The notes beneath the pieces are model-generated. The model made no database searches, had not been told where the DNA came from, and saw only the letters and a list, made by a program, of their open reading frames with translations. Of a stretch of DNA of 13,279 bases, positions 1 to 6,621 are shown piece by piece. This stretch comes from Thoreauomyces humboldtii (lineage: Eukaryota; Chytridiomycota; Chytridiomycetes; Spizellomycetales; Powellomycetaceae), in assembly GCA_027596035.1 (NCBI GenBank), contig JADGJA010000645.1, forward strand, positions 1 through 13,279. Direction: 5' to 3'. Every line of letters starts with the position of its first letter. Positions within the stretch are counted from its first letter, which is position 1. The position numbers were made by a program, and so were the translations under genes.

Positions 1-83
1 GAAAGGAGGAATAGGGATATTAGGTAAGAGGCATGCGAAACAGGGGCGAGCGGTGTAGGGTTAGTGTAGGGTATGAGTTGTTG

Positions 84-250
84 GAGGTTACGGAGCTGTC
101 CGAGGTTACGGAGCTGTCAAAGGTTACGGTGAAGGTTACGTTACTGTACAGGCGGTAGCGGCGATAGCTGGGTTATGGTAACGGTAACGCGGTAACGGTA
201 ACGGTAATAACCAGTGGTAACGCGGTAACGGTAACCTGGTAACTGGCGCC
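84..250. repeat. GGTTACG / GGTAACG short tandem repeats
   Basis: Two 18-bp units starting GAGGTTACGGAGCTGTCC run from 84 to 118. Two further GGTTACG words follow at about 122 and 134. From about 175 to 245 the DNA is built from GGTAACG, CGGTAACG and GGTAACC words. The two words are near inverted versions of each other, so the stretch could fold back on itself. It lies downstream of the minus-strand reading frame. It is not a canonical TTAGGG telomere array; a subtelomeric or minisatellite origin is only a guess. Confidence 0.7.
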
Positions 251-254
251 TGGG

Positions 255-1292
255 TTATCCCTGACGCGGTGCATATATTTGTCTAGACAAATATATGCAC
301 CGCGTCAGTGCTCCTGGAGTGGACCCTAGAGGGTAAGGCCTAACCCGGGGCGGAATCTGTGGTACTGATGCCGCTCCATGGCTTGGTCTTGAGGTTGATG
401 CTGAGGTAGGGATTTGTGTTACAGAGGCACGGTGTTGCTCTGCACAAGCTTGCTCTTCCTCCTCGAAAAGTAGGGCTCTAAGGGCATTGATCCGAGCCTG
501 ACTGTCTTGTCTGTTGACGTTGCCTTCATTGGAGCTTCCTTGTCCATTGAAGGTTGTGTTTGACGGATGTCGCTCTTGTTGGGCTTCATCTCTGAAAGGG
601 GGAAGTTCATCGCGGACAGCTGTGGTTTCGATAGGTGTCGTCTCCGTGGCTGAGGTTCCGAGACTTGAGACATGTTGATTGTAGAAATTGATGGCTGCAC
701 GAACTTGTTGATCCTGCTCTGACGTTCGGTGTTCGGGGTCCTCCCCGGTAATCGAGGTTCGCGTTCGAGTCGCATAAGGGCCTTCCACGAGATTGCGTAG
801 TGACAAGCCGATGGAGCTGTGCCCCCAAGACAGAGCGTCAATCGGAGGATCCGTAAGAGAGATTTCCGAGTATCGTCGAGCGTGTATCTCTTCGTTGTAC
901 GCATGGTGGTAGTCTCGCAAGGCACGGGAGAGTGTCTCCCATGTGGCAAAGGAGGTTTCAGTGGGATCCGTACTGTACGCTTGATGGAGGTAACCAGTGA
1001 CTGGGTTGACGCCAGCTTCGAGTGTTCGTCGAAGCATGTCGCGTTGGGCAAAGATCATCAGGGCACGGAAGTGGCTTGATCTGCCTTCCTTGTCATCGCG
1101 ATCGGTGGGTTCGCCTGACTGATTGAGCAAGCGTCCATCGTTGCCGCACCGTTGCGCAAACCAGACTTGAATGTGTCGTAGACTGAGGATGCTGGCTTCG
1201 TTTTCGGTTGCGAAGAATCGAAGTCGTTCGGCTGCCCGTTTGTCGTAGACATTGCCTCGATTGTAGGGTAGAGAATCGTCTTGAGCGGCAGG
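255..1292 (-). pseudogene. Downstream part of an interrupted unknown gene (continues 1293-2378)
   Basis: This reading frame is open for 345 codons directly after the TGA at 1293-1295 and is in the same frame as the ORF ending there. It has no ATG of its own near its start, so it is most simply the C-terminal part of one gene of about 707 codons split by one nonsense codon. The product is not recognised. The first half is Arg-rich and probably helical; the last 130 residues are Ser/Thr/Gln/Glu-rich and look disordered. A WF-containing segment near 1146-1181 resembles homeodomain helix 3, but the rest of that fold is missing. The frame ends at TAA (255-257) after crossing the 48-bp palindrome. 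It could instead be joined to the first part by an unseen splice, or the TGA could be an assembly error. Confidence 0.45.
261..308. repeat. Perfect 48-bp palindrome
   Basis: Both strands read the same over 48 bp, with two 24-bp arms, no spacer, and centre GTCTAGAC between 284 and 285. The outer bases are CTGACGCGG...CCGCGTCAG. The flanking bases 260 and 309 do not pair, so the symmetry ends sharply. The last codons of the minus-strand frame that stops at 255-257 run through it. It could be two short terminal repeats of a transposon joined head to head, a recombinase or dimer-protein target, or a terminator hairpin. Nothing in the sequence decides between these. Confidence 0.9.
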
Positions 1293-2378
1293 TCAAATCG
1301 TCCAGATAAACCGGACACCGTAGCGATGCTCATTCGTCAATGATCGGTAGACGAAACGATGTCGGTTTAGATCGAATGCAGAGTTTGCGATGTGACATAT
1401 CCTGTCCATTCCTATATACAAGAGATCCATGTTCTCTGGTACGTAGAGTCGTTCTTCTCGGATGGCACGGTCCCAGCGTTCTTCGAAAGGGGTTGGCACT
1501 CCTTCTCGAATTGGGTCGTTGCTTCCCGGCATGGTCCATAGCTCGGATCTATCGGCGACCTCGCTTGAGTTCACACGTGGGTCTTGTCCGATAGAGATCA
1601 GGTACTGCGCATGCCTGTCGAAAGTTGTTCGAGGCGGGAAGAACTTGGCGACGCGAATTGGATGTGTAGCGTCGATGCCATAACGGCCTGAGGGTTTGTT
1701 GGAGGTAACTTCTGCACTTGTTTCTGCCGCTGCGGTGGTAGTGGCAGAGGCCGTAGCCTGACTTGTAGTCGGTGGTATCGAAGTTGACGACGACGCCACC
1801 GAGGCGGGAGCTGACGAAACAGCTTGCCTTGTTCCAGCAGTTGTGATAGGAACGTCCGCCTGCGGACGCTCTTGCCACATTGTACTTGGTTCAACTGTCA
1901 TCGACGCTTGTACTTGAATCGAGGTCGGTTGAGCCGTGACGGGGTCACTCCTCGATGCTGCCGAAAATGGCTGCGAAGAGGAGCTTCCGGTGTCTGCTCG
2001 TCCTTGATCTTGACCACGGGCGGGCTGACTTGTTTGGGAAGCACTGGTGCTTGCCTCGAGGCCTTGATGACTTGGTTCGCGGCCTTGTAGCCTCCCGCTT
2101 CGTTGGAGACGAGAGGCGAGGTCATCGGGCTGACCACTAAACCATCGGTCTAGGGGGCTGTATGGATCACTTGCAGGGTACAGGATGCCGTACGGACTTG
2201 TAGTGATCGCTTGAGGTGTGGCAGAGCCACGCGGCGTGGCCGGAGCTGCATCAGAGGTAGCAGCAGGGCTCATAACCTGTTGAGCAGTCCCGATGATAGG
2301 AGAGCTCGGCACTGTTGACGAGAGCGTCGCTTGACCACCAACTGTAGTCTCCACAGAGAAGGTGTTGGTGCTAGACAT
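1293..2378 (-). CDS. Hypothetical Ser/Thr/Pro/Ala-rich protein, ended by an in-frame TGA
   Basis: The start is the ATG at 2376-2378. The frame is open for 361 codons to TGA at 1293-1295 and then stays open in the same frame to 255. Residues 1 to about 215 are low complexity (Ser, Thr, Ala, Pro, Gln) and look disordered. Residues about 225-361 are of normal composition with several Arg, Trp and Tyr and may form a fold. No known domain, signal peptide or membrane segment is visible. A TATAAA box and a pyrimidine tract lie 220-260 bp upstream, in the arrangement of a fungal core promoter, which supports a transcribed gene. The TGA may be a disabling mutation, an assembly error, or hidden by an intron. 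The only matching GT..AG pair around it would be 39 nt, shorter than the 58-81 nt introns seen elsewhere here. Confidence 0.5.
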   Translation of the reverse strand: MSSTNTFSVETTVGGQATLSSTVPSSPIIGTAQQVMSPAATSDAAPATPRGSATPQAITTSPYGILYPASDPYSPLDRWFSGQPDDLASRLQRSGRLQGREPSHQGLEASTSASQTSQPARGQDQGRADTGSSSSQPFSAASRSDPVTAQPTSIQVQASMTVEPSTMWQERPQADVPITTAGTRQAVSSAPASVASSSTSIPPTTSQATASATTTAAAETSAEVTSNKPSGRYGIDATHPIRVAKFFPPRTTFDRHAQYLISIGQDPRVNSSEVADRSELWTMPGSNDPIREGVPTPFEERWDRAIREERLYVPENMDLLYIGMDRICHIANSAFDLNRHRFVYRSLTNEHRYGVRFIWTI

Positions 2379-2597
2379 TCTTGCTAACAATGTTGCTGGG
2401 AAGCCTCAGATACTGCTGGGGCCACGCCCTGGCGGTGACGGCGACTGGACGGGTTCCGGGAGGAAAGGTCGACGTCCTTGGTGGGCAGGTGATAGCTGCC
2501 GGATTGGTGCCTCGGAAGGATGGCGAGGCTGGAAGATGATAACCTTACGATGTAGTGAGAGTACGGTGTAAGCTCTGCCGTGTTATTGTGTAAATCC

Positions 2598-2640
2598 TTA
2601 AAGAAAAGAGGGAGGGGGATGCCGACCGGGGTGCTTTATA
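2598..2640 (-). promoter_or_regulatory. TATA box and pyrimidine tract upstream of the 2378 start
   Basis: On the minus strand TATAAA (2635-2640) is followed about 17 bp later by a C/T-only stretch (about 2600-2618) and then A-rich DNA. TATA plus a CT-rich block before the transcription start is a common fungal promoter layout. It would give a leader of about 200 nt before the ATG at 2378. Confidence 0.4.
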
Positions 2641-2881
2641 TCCTGGAAGTCGTCCTCCCCAGAGGTCTCGGTTCGGCCGCTGGCGGATCCCTGGCTTGGC
2701 TGGTACTGGCTGCGTATGGCGCAGCCATCCATATGCCATACCGGGAACAACCCGGGCTTGTCCGAGTAGAAACAGAAAGAAGAGAAAAGAAGAAAAAATG
2801 ACGAGAGGTGGGAGCTATCTAAACTAGGTCTAGTGGAGAACTGCGCCCGCTGCAGTGGGGTCTTGTACGTTCTCGCCTGTT

Positions 2882-3199
2882 TCACTCAACAACGTTGAGC
2901 TCTCCGGCCCAACGCTGGAACGCCGTGATCTCGCTTGATGCTTGAAAGTTATGTGAGGTTACGAGCCGCGAAAGGAGTCTCTGTTGCCAAATCAACCCAT
3001 CTCGAATCTGAGCGGGACTCTCCCCCATGACAATCACTTGGGACGAGGCGGGGGGAGCCAGGGGACTGTTGTTTCGGACGAGGTTGCCTTGAGCATCACG
3101 AGGGATCACAGTACCGGAAAGAAACGATCCCGTTAAGACGGGAGGTGCAGAGTCCACGAGGACTCTATGTGGATCTTGCGGATTTGCTTGCGTGGCCAT
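2882..3199 (-). CDS. Hypothetical 105-residue protein
   Basis: The ATG at 3197-3199 has a good context (ACGATGGCC) and follows a CAA/CAAC-rich stretch (about 3200-3240) that resembles a fungal 5' leader. This is why it is preferred to more upstream in-frame codons, although the frame stays open to about 3436. The frame ends at TGA (2882-2884). The protein is soluble-looking. Its middle (residues about 25-55) is Pro/Ser/Val-rich and its last 40 residues are probably helical, with Trp, Gln and Arg. No motif is recognised. It lies in the same orientation as the flanking reading frames but is separated from the capsid fragment by about 550 bp, so it is probably not part of the viral module. Confidence 0.35.
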   Translation of the reverse strand: MATQANPQDPHRVLVDSAPPVLTGSFLSGTVIPRDAQGNLVRNNSPLAPPASSQVIVMGESPAQIRDGLIWQQRLLSRLVTSHNFQASSEITAFQRWAGELNVVE

Positions 3200-3756
3200 C
3201 GTTGCGTGGCTGGAGTTGTTGTGGTTGTCGTTGTCGTTGCTCTTTGCGGACTCGACGATGGTGCACGGACGCTCGGGAAGTTTCTGCAGAACCAAGCGCA
3301 TACAGAAAGTACCCGAGGGAACGCACGCACACCTTGTCTTTATTGAGAGCACCGAGCAGACTCCACCGACATCGAGGGGGCGCTGCTCGGGTCCCGAGTA
3401 GGGAAAGACCATGAGAACAAAGGATCCCGCCAACAAAGGGAAGAACAGAGTAACAGTGCGAGCGGCTTGCCGACAAGCACGGGCCCGTACAGTACTCTGC
3501 GTCCCGAGCGGCGTTTGCTGAATGTCTCAACAGTCTGGTACAGACGACGCTGTCAGAAGTTTTCCTGGGCTACGAGAACGACGGATGGTCGCTCGATACC
3601 CTTGTTTTTACTGATAGGTTAGTACGAAGCTCCTGAGAAGGGTATTTTGAACGAACACAACATGCTATAATGAGTTATAGTAGCCTCAACGACTCGACGG
3701 GAGACGTCGAGGCTGAGGGGGGTGTAGCGCGCTAGCTGCGTTCGTTCATTTTATTC
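3200..3756. other. Spacer without a recognised gene
   Basis: Apart from the probable leader of the 105-residue gene (3200-3240), nothing convincing is encoded here. The overlapping frames have poor composition. Two small inverted repeats (3665-3680 and 3684-3718) lie at its right end, next to the end of the capsid fragment. The left boundary of the viral element must fall here or just inside the capsid ORF. Confidence 0.4.
3665..3718. repeat. Two adjacent inverted repeats downstream of the capsid fragment
   Basis: CTATAA (3665-3670) pairs with TTATAG (3675-3680) around TGAG. Immediately beside it CTCGAC (3693-3698) pairs with GTCGAG (3706-3711), with outer arms CCTCA (3684-3688) and TGAGG (3714-3718). 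Both lie just after the stop of the minus-strand capsid ORF, where a hairpin 3'-end signal could sit. A role is not shown. Confidence 0.35.
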
Positions 3757-4479
3757 CTAAGTACAAATTAGACAGCTCCCATCTAGGGTTAAATTCCTCA
3801 GATGATGACGTAGGCCAGAACCGCGGTACACCCCGACAAGGGCGAGCCTGCGGTCTAGGGGGATTTCCCCTAGGCAACCCAACCTGAGAATACTACAAGA
3901 CGCGAAAATCGCCTTGGGATCAGCAAGAGTGATTGAGAGCTCGACAGCTTGGTTTGAAAGGGCCCATACATGCAGCGGACCTGCATTGGTTGGGTGACAG
4001 AATCCAACATAGGGATGGATGGCAAAGAAGGTTGTGCCAGTCGATGCAAAGATGTTGGTTGTTCCGTAACCTGACATGGATTGCAGCAGCTTCTTCTCGC
4101 CCACGGGAAGGAACCTGTACACTTGACTTGCGTAATCAGGCCAATTTGGCACGCTCTGAACCTCTTGGCCACCAGCTGTGATATGCATGGACTCAATGAG
4201 AGATTCACCTCCAAGGTACGAGTTTGCAGGTCCGCTGGAAAGCAATGCTCCCGTGTTGTCGTAACATGCAACGTCGAACATGATGAAAAGCTTCTGAAGC
4301 CATAGCGATGCTGAATCACTGTTCAGCGTGACCTTGATGGGGGTCAGATTACGAGACTTGCTTGTGAAAGTATCCTGCCTAGTGGCAGGGAACTGTACCC
4401 ATCCTTGGGTCCTTGGGTTACTGAAAGGCTGGGCAAAGGAACTTGTGCTGTAAAGCCAATTTGCGGGGACAGTCGTCAT
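3757..4479 (-). CDS. Major capsid protein, truncated to its N-terminal half
   Basis: The start is the ATG at 4477-4479, 53 nt after the stop of the preceding coiled-coil gene; the product is 240 residues. Residues about 40-192 look like the first jelly roll of a double jelly-roll major capsid protein of polinton-like viruses. They show alternating hydrophobic strands, a run LIESMHITAGG at about 94-104, and a final strand with LSITLADP near 181-188. Such proteins usually have 450-650 residues with two jelly rolls; the second is missing. From about residue 193 (near 3903) the sequence becomes Arg/Leu-rich, loses capsid character and stops at TAG. No other frame between 3.4 and 3.9 kb restores it. 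A small inverted repeat (CTAGGGG...CCCCTAG, 3855-3873) lies close to the break. The assignment rests on fold-like pattern and on its penton and ATPase neighbours. Confidence 0.6.
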   Translation of the reverse strand: MTTVPANWLYSTSSFAQPFSNPRTQGWVQFPATRQDTFTSKSRNLTPIKVTLNSDSASLWLQKLFIMFDVACYDNTGALLSSGPANSYLGGESLIESMHITAGGQEVQSVPNWPDYASQVYRFLPVGEKKLLQSMSGYGTTNIFASTGTTFFAIHPYVGFCHPTNAGPLHVWALSNQAVELSITLADPKAIFASCSILRLGCLGEIPLDRRLALVGVYRGSGLRHHLRNLTLDGSCLICT

Positions 4480-4532
4480 CTTGACTATACACCTGCTTTG
4501 AAAGAGGAACATAGAAAAAAAACACGATTGAT

Positions 4533-5048
4533 TCAAGACCAATAAGGGGCAGCATAAGGATTCGCATAAGGCTTACTATCAAAGCTACTATTGAAGCTGA
4601 CCTTGACTACATCTGAAACCGCTTTTGCCTCTGGAACAGGCTGTGGTAGTGGCTCGGAGTCTGCAACAGCAAGAGCCTTGGCTTTTGTTACACAAGGCTT
4701 TCTGGTTGCAAGTGCTGCTTTACGCTGAGCAGCCAGCTGCTTTTTCTCGAAAGCCTTTTGCTCTTTGATGCGTTTGGCCGCTTCTAACAGCCGCTCTTGC
4801 TCTTCGGCAGCTTTTTGAGCCGCACATGCGGCTTGCATTTCCCTGAGGTTGGCAGCGCGTTTAGCAGTGGCCCGCTTCAGAGCAGCCTCTTGTGCTTTTG
4901 TTCCAGGCTTCCTTTCCGGGACCGCAGGTTCTTGAGCTGTCTCTGGCTGGTCTCGCTCAGGTTCCGAATCTGGTTCGGCCACGGTAGCTTCTTTCTTCTC
5001 GTGCTTGACCGGGTTTTCCACTTGCGTTTTCTGTTCGTCTTCGCTCAT
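4533..5048 (-). CDS. Charged coiled-coil virion-associated protein (hypothetical)
   Basis: The ATG is at 5046-5048 and the stop is TGA at 4533-4535, giving 171 residues. Residues 1-48 are acidic and Pro-rich. Residues about 50-125 are almost entirely Ala, Lys, Glu, Arg and Gln and should form a long charged helix or coiled coil. A linker rich in Pro and Val follows, and the tail (about 160-171) repeats Pro-Tyr, ending PYANPYAAPYWS. It lies between the penton gene (36 nt upstream) and the capsid gene (53 nt downstream) in the same orientation, so co-expression is likely. Small structural or DNA-condensing proteins are common at such places in related viruses, but no family is recognised. A scaffold or core role is inference from position and composition. 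Confidence 0.55.
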   Translation of the reverse strand: MSEDEQKTQVENPVKHEKKEATVAEPDSEPERDQPETAQEPAVPERKPGTKAQEAALKRATAKRAANLREMQAACAAQKAAEEQERLLEAAKRIKEQKAFEKKQLAAQRKAALATRKPCVTKAKALAVADSEPLPQPVPEAKAVSDVVKVSFNSSFDSKPYANPYAAPYWS

Positions 5049-5084
5049 TTGACTGTTCGTTAGGAAAACTTTTCATGGTAAGAT

Positions 5085-5816
5085 TCAACGCGACGAAAAG
5101 TCGGCTACATCGTCACTAATGGCAATCCGGACTGTCAACGGGCTGTTCAAGGAAACTTCCTTGAGCGTCTGAGAATCGATGAGATGGAACTCCAAGGATG
5201 ATATGCTCTGGTCCACGCCAATGAATTCCCCGTCGTTAACCCAGCTGACCACATCCGAAATGCTGTCTGGAGTGATGCTGCAAAGGACGTTGGTGTCTTG
5301 TCCGTCATTGAAGTCAGACAGGTACCGGGCGCCTTGAACAGGTATGTTGCTTACAAGATGCAAAGGATACAATTGGGACAGGTTCATGGAATCCTTTGTG
5401 GTGAAAGTTCTTCCCGGGCCTGTTTCAGCATTTTTGCTCATGCCCATGAGGGGGTATGCGGTTGTGCCTCCCTTTCCCTCCAGTATTTTAAAGTTCTTAG
5501 AGCCTGTTGTGGCGATTGTAAGCCGGCGCGTAACATTGCTGTAGGTACATGTGTACGCTTGGGACCCGCTGGTGGACATGGCTGCAGCGATCGCACCAGA
5601 GAAATCGGCCACAGTGTAAGTTCCCTGCGGAATAGTCGCTGTGAGGATGTTGGTATTTCCATCCTCCGCAAAGGCGATGGCGTCGTTGTATCCACTCGTC
5701 ACAAGGTCAGTATCCTGCAAAAAACTTACACTCAGAACCTTGATTGCCCTGATTCGACGAGGGGGAATGTTATGGACCTTGTTCCCAAGAGACGAGTACG
5801 TAATCTCACTGTACAT
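5085..5816 (-). CDS. Penton-type minor capsid protein (single jelly roll)
   Basis: The ATG is at 5814-5816 and the stop is TGA at 5085-5087, giving 243 residues. The layout matches penton/minor capsid proteins of polinton-like viruses and adintoviruses, which cap the five-fold vertices. There is a strand-rich N-terminus, then the characteristic IPQGTYTVADFSGAI segment (62-76, a short 'push on to grid' helix). Next come CTYSNVTRRLTIATTGS (90-106) and a YPLMGM turn (121-126). A C-terminal region follows with LYPLHLVSNIPVQG (149-162) and alternating strands to residue 233. The length is as expected and no break is seen. It is divergent from the ATPase gene across 47 bp and leads the capsid gene block. 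Codon choice is like that of the ATPase and integrase. An alternative minor virion protein role is possible but less likely. Confidence 0.75.
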   Translation of the reverse strand: MYSEITYSSLGNKVHNIPPRRIRAIKVLSVSFLQDTDLVTSGYNDAIAFAEDGNTNILTATIPQGTYTVADFSGAIAAAMSTSGSQAYTCTYSNVTRRLTIATTGSKNFKILEGKGGTTAYPLMGMSKNAETGPGRTFTTKDSMNLSQLYPLHLVSNIPVQGARYLSDFNDGQDTNVLCSITPDSISDVVSWVNDGEFIGVDQSISSLEFHLIDSQTLKEVSLNSPLTVRIAISDDVADFSSR

Positions 5817-5863
5817 TTCTTCTCTTGCAGGTGTTGTATCATATTCAAGAAAAGCGTCAAAAG
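5817..5863. promoter_or_regulatory. 47-bp divergent promoter gap between penton and ATPase genes
   Basis: The two ATGs (5816 minus, 5864 plus) leave only 47 bp, so one compact element must drive both genes. No clear TATA box is seen. A TTTCTTCTCTTGCAG run (5816-5830) looks like a 3' splice site, so the ATPase mRNA could also begin further left inside the penton gene and be spliced. Confidence 0.3.
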
Positions 5864-6589
5864 ATGACAGGTTATAGACCCAAGCCTATTTTTGACACAA
5901 AGCAAACAAAACGAGATCCCCGGGTTCCAAGTGACCTTCCAACATCCCCCCTCTGCCTAACCTTAGTCGCGCCACGCTGTAGCGGCAAAAGCGCTCTCGT
6001 CGCTGGGTTGATTCACGACGTCTATGCTAAGGTCTTTTCCAATGTCATCATCATGTCAGATACGGTTGCATACGACAGCAGTATCCAGGCCATGGCGAAG
6101 AAGACAAAACATAAGAACATCCATGTGATGGACGAGGTTTCAAATGCCTCCATTGCAGCCATTGTGGCTACTCAAAAGCAGCAGTGTGACGCTGGGAAAA
6201 AGGAACTGCTTCTCCTGGTCATCGATGATTCAGGGGACGCAGCAAACAGCAAAGAACTGAACAAGGAATTGAGCAAACTTTACACGAAGGGAAGGCACAG
6301 CCTGTGTTCGATCATGGTGGCCATTCAGAGCATTAGCGGCCAACTCACAAGGAAAATGAAAGGATGCACGACGGAATGGATCATCTTCAAGAACAGCGCT
6401 GATGATATGAAGTTGATTTCACGGGTACTTGCCTCCACCTTCCTATTGGAAAAAGAGGTCTTTGCCTATCTAATGGACGTTACTGAGGAGCGATACAGCT
6501 TTGCTTATGTAAATACGAGAGCCAACAATGCTCGGGATATGTACAGGTTCTGTGATAGCCAAGGCTTTCAGGATTATTTCGTTGTATGA
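5864..6589 (+). CDS. A32/FtsK-HerA-type genome-packaging ATPase
   Basis: The first ATG (5864-5866) gives 241 residues ending at TGA (6587-6589); the open frame reaches slightly further left without an ATG. Walker A is APRCSGKS (about 36-43) after a hydrophobic strand. Walker B is LLLLVIDD (115-122) with two acidic residues. A sensor-like SIMVAIQS strand with Gln lies near 149-156, and the C-terminal part carries Arg residues that could act as fingers. Size and motif spacing fit the packaging ATPases of polinton-like viruses, Polintons and virophages, which pump the genome into preformed capsids. It is followed 32 nt later by the integrase start in the same direction. No frameshift or missing key residue is seen, so it may still encode a working enzyme. 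Confidence 0.8.
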   Translation: MTGYRPKPIFDTKQTKRDPRVPSDLPTSPLCLTLVAPRCSGKSALVAGLIHDVYAKVFSNVIIMSDTVAYDSSIQAMAKKTKHKNIHVMDEVSNASIAAIVATQKQQCDAGKKELLLLVIDDSGDAANSKELNKELSKLYTKGRHSLCSIMVAIQSISGQLTRKMKGCTTEWIIFKNSADDMKLISRVLASTFLLEKEVFAYLMDVTEERYSFAYVNTRANNARDMYRFCDSQGFQDYFVV

Positions 6590-6605
6590 AGAAAAAAGCC
6601 GAGTG

Positions 6606-6621
6606 GTTTTATCGATAAAAC
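6606..6621. repeat. 16-bp perfect palindrome between ATPase and integrase
   Basis: GTTTTATC/GATAAAAC is symmetrical without a spacer. It fills most of the gap between the ATPase stop (6589) and the ATG at 6622. It may be a 3'-end hairpin of the ATPase transcript or a regulatory dimer site for the integrase. It is AT-rich in surroundings that are not. Confidence 0.6.

Noticed and set aside
1..250. Telomere repeats
   Set aside because: No TTAGGG-type array is present; the words are GGTTACG and GGTAACG with irregular spacing.
1146..1181. Homeodomain-like helix 3 (IQVWFAQR)
   Set aside because: The invariant Asn after WF is replaced by Gln, helices 1 and 2 have no matching residues, and the TGA lies where the domain would begin. 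Probably coincidence.
1282..1320. A 39-nt intron removing the TGA at 1293-1295
   Set aside because: The GT..AG pair keeps frame but lacks a good donor and is much shorter than the 58-81 nt introns modelled in the same window.
4797..5063. Hydrophobic plus-strand frame that could look like a membrane protein
   Set aside because: It is the complement of the Ala/Lys/Glu-rich coiled-coil gene; the complement of such codons gives Leu/Phe/Cys runs.
5298..5867. Long plus-strand frame opposite the penton gene
   Set aside because: It is antisense to the clearly recognisable penton protein, Cys/Arg/Ser-rich and without motifs.
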